Shown here one piece after another: positions 8,579 through 16,133 of a DNA stretch of 64,000 nt. The stretch's first letter is position 1; each line of letters begins with the position of its first letter. This DNA comes from Actinophytocola oryzae. GTDB taxonomy: Bacteria; Actinomycetota; Actinomycetes; Mycobacteriales; Pseudonocardiaceae. The notes under the pieces were generated by a model that saw nothing but the letters and a program-made list of their open reading frames with translations, did no database searches and was not told the origin of the DNA. Position numbers and translations under genes: made by a program. Where the stretch lies: contig NZ_SOCP01000014.1 in NCBI RefSeq assembly GCF_004364325.1, positions 1 through 64,000 on the forward strand, in the 5' to 3' direction.

Positions 8579-8617
8579 GGTTCCGCCGGCCACCCGATGA
8601 CGGTGGCCGGCGGAACC
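8579..8617 (+). terminator. hairpin terminator after the DoxX gene
   Basis: A perfect 16-bp stem (8579-8594 with 8602-8617) and a 7-nt loop. An ATG at 8597 falls in the loop, which argues against that codon as the start of the phosphoketolase. Confidence 0.85.
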
Positions 8618-8647
8618 ACGAGCAGGCCGAGATCAGGGAGAAGACCG

Positions 8648-11023
8648 TTGACCGAGACCTTGACCGCACCACTGAGCCAGGAAGAGCTGCGGGTGCTGGA
8701 CGCGTACTGGCGGGCGGCGAACTACCTGTCCGTCGGCCAGATCTACCTGCTGGACAACCCGCTGCTGCGCGAGCCGTTGCGCCGCGAGCACATCAAGTCG
8801 CGGCTGCTGGGGCACTGGGGCACCACGCCCGGCCTGAACTTCCTCTACGCGCACCTCAACCGCGTGATCCGCGATCGACACCTGACCATGATGAACGTGA
8901 TCGGTCCCGGTCACGGCGGTCCTGCGATGCTCGCGAACACGTGGCTGGAGGGCAGCTACACATCGGCGAACCCCGGTGTGCCCCGCGACGAGCACGGCAT
9001 GCGTGAGCTGTTCCGCCAGTTCTCCTTCCCCGGCGGCGTGCCGAGCCACGTGGCACCCGAGGTGCCCGGCAGCATCCACGAGGGCGGCGAGCTGGGCTAC
9101 TCCCTCGCGCACGCCTACGGCGCCGCGTTCGACAATCCCGACCTGGTGGTCGCCTGTGTGGTCGGCGACGGCGAGGCCGAGACCGGTCCACTCGCGACCA
9201 GCTGGCACGCCAACAAGTTCCTCAACCCCGCGCACGACGGCGCCGTCCTGCCGATCCTGCACCTCAACGGCTACAAGATCGCCAACCCGACGGTCCTCGC
9301 CCGCATCCCCCAGGACGAGCTGGACGCCCTGCTGCGCGGCTACGGCTACGCGCCCCACTACGTCACCGGGTCGGACCCCGGGCAGATGCACCAGGACATG
9401 GCCGCGACGCTCGACGCGGTGCTCGACGAGATCGACGCCATCCAGCAGCGCGCCAGGTCGGGTGACCACCGGCGACCGCGTTGGCCGATGATCGTCCTGC
9501 GGTCCCCCAAGGGGTGGACTGGACCGGCCGAAGTGGACGGTGTGCCGGTGACCGGCACCTGGCGGGCACACCAGGTGCCGCTCGCCGGCGTGCGGGACGT
9601 CCCGGAACACCTGGCGATGCTGGAGGAATGGCTGCGGTCCTACCGTCCCGAGGAGCTGTTCGACGAGCACGGGCAGCCGGTGGCCGAGCTGCTGGCCCAG
9701 GTGCCGGACGGCGGCGCCAGGATGGGCGCCAACCCGCACGCCAACGGCGGGCTGCTCCTGAAACCCCTCCAGCTGCCCGACTTCCGCGCCTACGCCGTGG
9801 ACGTCGAGAAGCACGGCGCGACGGTGTCCGAGCCGACCCGTGTGCTCGGCCGGTTCCTCCGCGAGGTGACCCGGGACAACTCGACCAGCTTCCGGATCTT
9901 CGGACCGGACGAGACGGCGTCCAACCGGCTCGACGCGGTGTACGAGGTGACCGACAAGCAGTGGGAGGCCGAGGTCCTGCCGGTCGACGAGCACCTCGGG
10001 CCGGAGGGCCGGGTCGTCGAGGTGCTGTCCGAGCACCTGTGCCAGGGCTGGCTCGAGGGCTACCTGCTCACCGGCAGGCACGGGCTGTTCTCCTGCTACG
10101 AGGCGTTCATCCACATCGTCGACTCGATGTTCAACCAGCACGCGAAGTGGCTCAAGTCCAGCAAGAAGCTGCCGTGGCGGCGCCCGGTCGCCTCGCTGAA
10201 CTACCTGCTCACCTCGCACGTCTGGCGGCAGGACCACAACGGCTTCTCCCACCAGGACCCGGGCTTCATCGACCACGTCATGAACAAGAAGGCCGAGGTC
10301 ACCCGCGTCTACCTGCCGCCGGACACCAACACGCTGCTGTCGGTCGGGGACCACTGCCTGCGCAGCCGCGACTACGTCAACGTCATCGTCGCGGGCAAGA
10401 ACGACAGCCCCGACTGGCTGCCGATGGACGAGGCCGTCCTGCACGCCACCCGAGGTGCGGGCATCTGGGACTGGGCCGGCAACGAGCAGGGCTCCGACAT
10501 CAACACCGAGCCGGACGTCGTGCTGGCCTGCGCGGGAGACGCGCCGACGCTGGAGGTCATGGCCGCCACCGCGATCCTGCGCGAACACCTGCCCGATCTG
10601 ACCGTGCGCGTGGTCAACGTCGTCGACCTGATGCGCCTGCAGCCGCAAACCGAGCACCCGCACGGCATGACCGACGCCGAGTTCGACGCGTTGTTCACCA
10701 CCGACAAGCCGGTGCTCTTCGCCTACCACGGCTACCCGTGGCTGATCCACCGCCTCACCTACCGCCGCCACAACCACCACAACATCCACGTCCGCGGCTA
10801 CAAGGAGGAAGGCACCACCACGACACCGTTCGACATGCTGGTCATCAACGACATGGACCGGTTCCGGCTGGTCATGGACGTGCTCGACCAGGTGCCCGGT
10901 CTCGGCGCGCGTACCGCGCTGCTGCGGCAGCGAATGGTCGACCTGCGGGCCCGCCACCACGTGTGGACCCGCGAGCACGGCGAGGACCTCCCCGAGGTCC
11001 GCGACTGGGTCTGGCCCTTCTGA
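8648..11023 (+). CDS. xfp: phosphoketolase (XFP family)
   Basis: A 791-residue thiamine-diphosphate enzyme that splits xylulose 5-phosphate (and/or fructose 6-phosphate) with phosphate to acetyl phosphate plus a sugar phosphate. Family marks include DAYWRAANYLSVGQIYLLDN near the N-terminus, the ThDP motif GDGEAETGPLATSWHANKF, and the C-terminal NHHNIHVRGYKEEG. The TTG at 8648 is chosen because AGGGAG is 7 nt upstream and an earlier ATG lies inside the terminator loop. The stop overlaps the acetate kinase start (TGATG), so acetyl phosphate is made next to the enzyme that converts it to acetate and ATP. Confidence 0.94.
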   Translation: MTETLTAPLSQEELRVLDAYWRAANYLSVGQIYLLDNPLLREPLRREHIKSRLLGHWGTTPGLNFLYAHLNRVIRDRHLTMMNVIGPGHGGPAMLANTWLEGSYTSANPGVPRDEHGMRELFRQFSFPGGVPSHVAPEVPGSIHEGGELGYSLAHAYGAAFDNPDLVVACVVGDGEAETGPLATSWHANKFLNPAHDGAVLPILHLNGYKIANPTVLARIPQDELDALLRGYGYAPHYVTGSDPGQMHQDMAATLDAVLDEIDAIQQRARSGDHRRPRWPMIVLRSPKGWTGPAEVDGVPVTGTWRAHQVPLAGVRDVPEHLAMLEEWLRSYRPEELFDEHGQPVAELLAQVPDGGARMGANPHANGGLLLKPLQLPDFRAYAVDVEKHGATVSEPTRVLGRFLREVTRDNSTSFRIFGPDETASNRLDAVYEVTDKQWEAEVLPVDEHLGPEGRVVEVLSEHLCQGWLEGYLLTGRHGLFSCYEAFIHIVDSMFNQHAKWLKSSKKLPWRRPVASLNYLLTSHVWRQDHNGFSHQDPGFIDHVMNKKAEVTRVYLPPDTNTLLSVGDHCLRSRDYVNVIVAGKNDSPDWLPMDEAVLHATRGAGIWDWAGNEQGSDINTEPDVVLACAGDAPTLEVMAATAILREHLPDLTVRVVNVVDLMRLQPQTEHPHGMTDAEFDALFTTDKPVLFAYHGYPWLIHRLTYRRHNHHNIHVRGYKEEGTTTTPFDMLVINDMDRFRLVMDVLDQVPGLGARTALLRQRMVDLRARHHVWTREHGEDLPEVRDWVWPF

Positions 11024-12090
11024 TGCTCGTCCTCGTCGTCAACTCCGGCTCGTCCAGTCTCAAGCTCGCGCTGCTGGACGAGCCGGACCGGGTGCTCGAC
11101 TCGGTCACCCTCGAATGGTGGTCCGGCGAGGACGAGACCCGGGACCTCTCGGCGTTCGTCGACCGGCTGCCGGGGGTGGACGCGGTCGGTCACCGGATCG
11201 TGCACGGCGGCGGCCGGTTCACCGGTCCGGTCCGCCTCGACGAGGAAGTCCGCGACGCGATCGCGGACCTCGCCGAGCTGGCGCCGCTGCACCAGCCACG
11301 CGGGGTGGCCGGCATCGACGCGGTGGGCGCGGTCCTGCCGGGGGTGCCGGCGGTCGCGTGCTTCGACACCGCCTTCCACCACGACCTCCCGGCCGCCGCC
11401 GCGACCTACGCCCTGCCCCGCGAGTGGAACGAGCGGTGGGGCCTTCGCCGGTACGGCTTCCACGGCCTGTCCCACGCCTGCATCGCACGGCGCGTGGCCG
11501 AACTGGCGGGCCCGGACCTGCGGATCGTCAGCTGTCACCTGGGCTCGGGTGCCTCGCTCGCCGCCATCGCCGGCACGCGCTCGGTCGACACCACCATGGG
11601 GTTCACCCCGCTGGCCGGACTCGTGATGGCCACCAGGTCCGGAGACGTCGATCCCGGCCTGGTGCTGTGGCTGCTGCACCACAGCGGGATTGACGCCGAC
11701 GAACTCTCCGACGTACTCGAACACCGCAGCGGCCTGGCCGGGCTCGCCGGCGGCAGCGGCGACCTCCGCGACATCGCCACGAGCGGCTACCCGGCCGACC
11801 GCCTGGCGTTCGACGTCTACGTCCACCGGCTGCGGGGAGAGATCGCGGCCATGGCGGCGGCCATGGACGGGCTGGACGTGTTGGTGTTCACCGGCGGGGT
11901 CGGCGAACACCAGCCGGTGGTGCGAGCTGCCGCCTCGGACGGGCTCGGCTTTCTCGGGGTCCGGGTGTCCACGGAGGCCAACGAGGGCGGGGCGACCGAC
12001 ATCTCCGCAGGCGACGCCACCGTCCGCACACTGGTACTGCCGGCTCGCGAGGACGTCGAAATCGCTCGACAGGTTCGGTCGGTTCTGTGA
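11023..12090 (+). CDS. ackA: acetate kinase
   Basis: A 355-residue acetate kinase (acetyl phosphate + ADP to acetate + ATP) of the ASKHA fold. NSGSSSLK at residues 7-14, HRIVHGG and the late VFTGGVGEH motif are visible. It is somewhat shorter than the E. coli enzyme (about 400 residues), as in many actinobacteria. It overlaps the phosphoketolase gene by one base, so the pair forms a substrate-level phosphorylation unit. A DosR-like box begins at its stop codon and belongs to the downstream regulator. Confidence 0.94.
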   Translation: MLVLVVNSGSSSLKLALLDEPDRVLDSVTLEWWSGEDETRDLSAFVDRLPGVDAVGHRIVHGGGRFTGPVRLDEEVRDAIADLAELAPLHQPRGVAGIDAVGAVLPGVPAVACFDTAFHHDLPAAAATYALPREWNERWGLRRYGFHGLSHACIARRVAELAGPDLRIVSCHLGSGASLAAIAGTRSVDTTMGFTPLAGLVMATRSGDVDPGLVLWLLHHSGIDADELSDVLEHRSGLAGLAGGSGDLRDIATSGYPADRLAFDVYVHRLRGEIAAMAAAMDGLDVLVFTGGVGEHQPVVRAAASDGLGFLGVRVSTEANEGGATDISAGDATVRTLVLPAREDVEIARQVRSVL

Positions 12091-12110
12091 AAGGGACTTT
12101 CGTCCCCGTC
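12091..12110. promoter_or_regulatory. DosR-like box before dosR
   Basis: AAGGGACTTTCGTCCCCG is the best match in the window to the mycobacterial DosR consensus core GGGACTWWAGTCCC. It lies about 80 nt before the response regulator, as expected for positive autoregulation. Confidence 0.78.
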
Positions 12111-12187
12111 CGTTGATGCCGTCGGACCACGGCGGAGGGCTTGCGCGTGGGCATACCGTTGCGGCAGACAACAAGGAGGACAACGCG

Positions 12188-12844
12188 ATGACGGTTCGGG
12201 TGTTCCTGGTCGATGACCACGAGATCGTGCGCAGGGGCATCGCCGACCTGATCGGCACCGCCAAGGACCTCGAGGTGGTGGGTGAGGCGGCGGGGGTGGC
12301 CGAGGCGCTGGCGCGGGCACCGCAGGTCACACCGGACGTGGCGGTGCTGGACGTGCGGATGCCGGACGGTAACGGCATCGAGCTGTGCCGGGACCTCAAG
12401 TCGGAGATGCCGGACCTGAACTGCCTGATGCTCACCTCCTACGCCGACGACGACGCCCTGTTCGACGCGATCATGGCCGGCGCGTCGGGGTTCGTGCTCA
12501 AGCAGGTGCTCGGCCTCGACCTGCTCAACGCCATCCGCACGGTCGGCGCGGGCGGCTCGCTGCTGGACCCGAGGACCACCGCGGCGCTCATGAACCGCAT
12601 CCGCCGCGAGCGCGAGGACCAGAACCCGCTGAACAAGCTGTCCGAGCAGGAACGGATGGTGTTCGACCTGATCGGCGAGGGGCTCACCAACCGCCAGATC
12701 GGCGAACGCATGTTCCTCGCCGAGAAGACGATCAAGAACTACGTCTCACACCTGCTCAACAAGCTGGGCATGCAGCGCCGCACACAGGCCGCCGCACTCG
12801 CGGCCGAGCTACGGACCCGCAAGCACGACGGCGATCACGGCTGA
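12188..12844 (+). CDS. dosR: DosR/DevR-type response regulator
   Basis: A 218-residue NarL/LuxR-family regulator, the same length class as M. tuberculosis DosR (217). The receiver domain has acidic D9-D10, phosphoacceptor D55 in VAVLDVRMPDG and a late lysine in GFVLKQV. The LuxR-type HTH is about residues 148-212. Its recognition region AEKTIKNYVSHLLNKLGM nearly repeats that of DosR. The ATG follows AAGGAGGAC. It converges with and overlaps the kinase gene by 10 bases. It probably binds the many GGGACC-type boxes in this window, including its own. Confidence 0.92.
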   Translation: MTVRVFLVDDHEIVRRGIADLIGTAKDLEVVGEAAGVAEALARAPQVTPDVAVLDVRMPDGNGIELCRDLKSEMPDLNCLMLTSYADDDALFDAIMAGASGFVLKQVLGLDLLNAIRTVGAGGSLLDPRTTAALMNRIRREREDQNPLNKLSEQERMVFDLIGEGLTNRQIGERMFLAEKTIKNYVSHLLNKLGMQRRTQAAALAAELRTRKHDGDHG

Positions 12845-14562
12845 GGCAGCGGCACTCGCCAGACCAGGCGGGTGCCGCCGGTGGGGTTGGGTGCGATCGT
12901 GGCCTTGCCGCCGCACTCGGTCGCGCGGCGTTCGAGGTTGAGCAGGCCGCTGCGGGCCACGGTGGCCGGCATGCCGACACCGTTGTCGGTCACACCGACG
13001 ATCAGCTCGGCACCCGCCTCGACGGTCACCACGATGTCGGACGCACGCGCGTGCCGGATCGCGTTGCTCACGCCCTCACGCAGGACGGCCAGCGCGTGCT
13101 CGCCGACCTTCGCGGGCACCAGCGTGTCCACCGCCCCGGAGATCCGGACCGACGGCGACATCTCCGTGTTCGCGCTCGTCTCCGCCACCAGGTCGAGCAT
13201 CCGCCGCCGCAGGCTCTTCGGGTTCTCCTCGCCGGAGGTGTGCAGGTCGAAGATCGACGTGCGGATCTCCCGCATCGTCTCGTCCAGCTGGCCGACCACG
13301 CTGGTCACGCGGTTGCGGGCCTCGGGGTCACCGATCAGCCCCACGATGGACTGCAGGCTCATCCCCGACGCGAAGAGGCGCTGGATCACGTGGTCGTGCA
13401 GGTCGCCCGCGATCCGGTCGCGGTCGGCGAGCAGGTCCAGCATGCGTTGCTGGCGCTGCTTGTCCGCCAGCTCCAACGCCAGCGCCGCCTGCGTGGCGAA
13501 CGACGCCAGCATCGGCAGCTGCTCCCCGGTGAACCGGCGACCGTCCTTGTTCCGCAACGCCAGCAACAACCCGGACGTGCCTGTCGCCGAGCCGAACGGC
13601 ACCACGTCCGCCGGGCCGAACTCGCTGAACAGACCGGCCTCCGACCCCAGCGCCTCCGCGAAGTCGCCGTAGACCGCCGGCTCGCGGTCGGTGATGACCG
13701 TCGTGATCACCGGGATGGCCGCAGACAACGCCCGGCCGATCATCTCCGCACCCCTCGACCCCGCCGCGGCTTCCACACGCAGCGTGTCGCTCGCCTCGCC
13801 GGCCAGCAGGATCAGCGCCGTGTCCGACCCGGACAGCTCACACGTGCGGCGCGCGATCAGGTCAAACGCCTCCGCGCGGTCCGCTCCCCCCAGCAGCAAC
13901 GCGTTGACCTCGCCGGACGCGTGCTGCCAGCGCTCCCGTCGCCTGGCCTGCTCGAACAGCCGCGCGTTCTCGATCGCCACACCGGCTGCCGCGGCCAACG
14001 CCTCCAGCACCACGACGTCGTCGTCGTTGAACTCGACCTCACCGTGCTTCTCGGTCAGGTAGAGGTTGCCGAAGATCTCGTCCCGCACCCGCACCGGCAC
14101 ACCCACGAAACTGTGCATGGGCGGGTGGTTGGGCGGGAAGCCGACCGACGAGGGATGCGCGGCCAGGTCACGCAACCGGATGGGAACGGGTTGTTCGATG
14201 AGGTGCCCCAGCAGGCCCTTGCCCTCCGGCAGGTGACCCATCTCGGCTCGGACGTCCTCGCTGATCCCCACGTAGACGAACTCCGCCAGCCCGTCGTGGT
14301 CGCCGAGCACACCGAGCGCCCCGTACCGCGCGTCCACCAGCTCGACGGCCGTCCGCACGATCCGCCGCAGCGTTCCGGCCAGCTCCAGCCCGGCGCCGAC
14401 CGCGACCACGGCGTCCAGGAGGCCCTGTAGCCGGTCACGGGTCTTGCCGATCTCGGCGAGCCGGTCCTGCAGCTCGGCCAGCAACTCGTCCAGCCGGAGC
14501 CCGGCCAACGACACACCCATCGACGACCGGCGTGGTCCGGCCTCGTCCGCGGTGTCGGGCAT
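12835..14562 (-). CDS. dosS: DosS/DevS-type redox/heme sensor histidine kinase
   Basis: A 575-residue cytoplasmic kinase with two N-terminal GAF domains (about 60-200 and 225-370) and a HisKA_3/HATPase core. The phosphorylated histidine is H389 in DLHDHVIQRLF. ATP-lid motifs are REGVSNAIRHA and VTDNGVGMP. The segment GFPPNHPPMHSF (H146) corresponds to the heme-ligand region of DosS (H149 in M. tuberculosis, from memory), so oxygen/NO/CO sensing through heme is likely. Its 3' end overlaps dosR on the other strand. A DosR-like box lies 60-80 nt upstream, inside the end of the neighbouring universal stress gene. Confidence 0.9.
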   Translation of the reverse strand: MPDTADEAGPRRSSMGVSLAGLRLDELLAELQDRLAEIGKTRDRLQGLLDAVVAVGAGLELAGTLRRIVRTAVELVDARYGALGVLGDHDGLAEFVYVGISEDVRAEMGHLPEGKGLLGHLIEQPVPIRLRDLAAHPSSVGFPPNHPPMHSFVGVPVRVRDEIFGNLYLTEKHGEVEFNDDDVVVLEALAAAAGVAIENARLFEQARRRERWQHASGEVNALLLGGADRAEAFDLIARRTCELSGSDTALILLAGEASDTLRVEAAAGSRGAEMIGRALSAAIPVITTVITDREPAVYGDFAEALGSEAGLFSEFGPADVVPFGSATGTSGLLLALRNKDGRRFTGEQLPMLASFATQAALALELADKQRQQRMLDLLADRDRIAGDLHDHVIQRLFASGMSLQSIVGLIGDPEARNRVTSVVGQLDETMREIRTSIFDLHTSGEENPKSLRRRMLDLVAETSANTEMSPSVRISGAVDTLVPAKVGEHALAVLREGVSNAIRHARASDIVVTVEAGAELIVGVTDNGVGMPATVARSGLLNLERRATECGGKATIAPNPTGGTRLVWRVPLPQP

Positions 14563-14622
14563 GGTGGCAACCCCGCTCTCGCGATGTGAACGAGTCCAGC
14601 CTATCGAGACCCGGCAAGACCT

Positions 14623-15501
14623 CTAGGGACCTTCGGCCCCGTCGTGAGTCGACACGACCGCGACGGGACAGCGCGCGTGCCGCAGCAGGTGCTGGCTGGT
14701 CGAGCCGAGCAGCAGTCCCTGGAAGCCGCCTCGGCCCCGGGTGCCGACCACCACGAGCTGGGCGTGCTCGGCGTGTCGCAGCAGCGCGCGGCTCGCCCGG
14801 TCTCTGCTGACCTCCCTGGTGACGATCACGTCCGGGTACTTCTCCTGCCAGCCGGCGAGCCGCTCACCGAGCACCTCCTCGGCCTGCTGCGCCAACGGCG
14901 CGAAGTCCAGCGCCGCGGCGCCGCCCGCGAACGCCGTCTCGAGCAGCAGATCCGTCCAGGTGTGCACCGCCGTCAGGCCGGTGCCGCGCGCCGACGCCTC
15001 CGCGAAGGCGAAACCGATGGCCGCCTCGCCGACCGGCGTGCCGTCGACGCCGACGACGACCGGACCGGCGCGGTGGGCGCCACGCACGACGACCACCGGA
15101 CACTGGGCGTGCGCGGTCACCTCGACGGCGGTCGAGCCCAGCAGCAACCCGGTGAAGCCGCCGAGGCCGCGAGTGCCGAGCACCACCAGAGCGGCGTGCG
15201 CCGACACCTCGGTAAGTGTCGGCACCGCCCCGGCCTTCACGTGGACCGCCTCGACGGTCAGCCCTGCGACGACCTCCTGAGCCGCTCGCCTGGCATCGTC
15301 CACCGCGGATCGTCCCGCCGCGGCGAGGGCCTCGTGCAGTGCGTGCCAGTCGACGAACCCCGGCGGGTAGCCGGCGGGGATCTCCTGGGCGTGCACGATC
15401 CGCAACGGGGTGTGACGGCGCCTCGCCTCTTCCGCGGCCCAGCGCACGGCCTCGAGAGCGGACTCGGAGCCGTCGACGCCGACCACGACCGGCGCGCTCA
15501 C
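14623..15501 (-). CDS. universal stress protein, two UspA domains
   Basis: A 292-residue tandem UspA protein (domains about 1-140 and 148-290), the usual form in actinobacteria. Both halves carry the ATP-binding glycine pattern, seen as GTRGLGGFTGLLLGSTA and GTRGRGGFQGLLLGSTS. The GTG start at 15501 overlaps the stop of the CBS-BON gene (GTGA). It is the last gene of the leftward operon CBS-BON, GNAT/ACS, CBS-BON, USP, which may continue into dosS. M. tuberculosis DosR regulons contain several such proteins. Confidence 0.92.
   Translation of the reverse strand: MSAPVVVGVDGSESALEAVRWAAEEARRRHTPLRIVHAQEIPAGYPPGFVDWHALHEALAAAGRSAVDDARRAAQEVVAGLTVEAVHVKAGAVPTLTEVSAHAALVVLGTRGLGGFTGLLLGSTAVEVTAHAQCPVVVVRGAHRAGPVVVGVDGTPVGEAAIGFAFAEASARGTGLTAVHTWTDLLLETAFAGGAAALDFAPLAQQAEEVLGERLAGWQEKYPDVIVTREVSRDRASRALLRHAEHAQLVVVGTRGRGGFQGLLLGSTSQHLLRHARCPVAVVSTHDGAEGP
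14624..14641. promoter_or_regulatory. DosR-like box embedded in a CDS end, before dosS
   Basis: TAGGGACCTTCGGCCCCG overlaps the last codons and stop of the upstream universal stress protein gene and lies about 60 nt before the leftward dosS start. Confidence 0.7.
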
Positions 15502-16112
15502 CGGTCGTCCCCGTCCCGGGCGGCGAACGCGGTGGCACGGACGACGCCCGGTACGGCCTCGGCGATGACGGTGGCCACGTGTCGGTCGGTCTCGTCGTCG
15601 AACTCGTCGGCGATGGTGACCATGCCGTCGTGCACCCCCACCCGCCAGCGCCGGTCGCCGCCGTAGGCCGCCAGGTGGCGGCGGACGTCGGTGGCGATGG
15701 TGTCGTCGTCACGGGCGATGACGCGGACGATGTCGCGGCGGGTCACGATGCCGACCAACCGCGCGCCCTCGACGATCGGCATGCTGCGGTGGCCGTCGTC
15801 CAGGAACGCCTTGGCCAGCACGGCGACGTCTGTGCCGGGACCCATGCCGGTCACCGGCGTGGTCATCACCTCGCCGACCGTCGTGGTGGCCACGGTGGGC
15901 AGGTCCTCGCCGGGGTGGCAGCGGGCTCTCGGGTCCCGTGGGACGCGGTCGCGCACCAGGTCGGCCTCGGTGACGATGCCGACGAGCCGGTCGCCGTCGA
16001 CCACCGGCAGCGCGGTGAACCCGTTCTCGGCGAGGACGGCGGCCGCCTCCTTGATGGACGTCTCCGCCCCTACCGTGGTCACCGGTGTGGTCATGATGTC
16101 GCGAGCACGCAT
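15498..16112 (-). CDS. CBS-pair plus BON domain protein
   Basis: A 204-residue protein: first CBS repeat about 5-60, second about 78-132, then a BON-like C-terminus. The ATG at 16112 is preceded by AAGGAGAG. It sits between the GNAT/acyl-CoA synthetase fusion (21-nt gap) and the universal stress protein (4-nt overlap), which suggests co-regulation. Possible adenylate sensor; partner unknown. Confidence 0.85.
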   Translation of the reverse strand: MRARDIMTTPVTTVGAETSIKEAAAVLAENGFTALPVVDGDRLVGIVTEADLVRDRVPRDPRARCHPGEDLPTVATTTVGEVMTTPVTGMGPGTDVAVLAKAFLDDGHRSMPIVEGARLVGIVTRRDIVRVIARDDDTIATDVRRHLAAYGGDRRWRVGVHDGMVTIADEFDDETDRHVATVIAEAVPGVVRATAFAARDGDDR

Positions 16113-16133
16113 GGTTCTCTCCTTCTCTGGGGT

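Noticed and set aside
8597..8647. Upstream ATG as the phosphoketolase start
   Set aside because: The codon lies in the loop of a 16-bp terminator hairpin and has no ribosome site; TTG 8648 has AGGGAG at the right distance.
8633..10978. A 781-residue open frame on the minus strand opposite phosphoketolase
   Set aside because: It is the antisense shadow of a gene with unmistakable phosphoketolase motifs.
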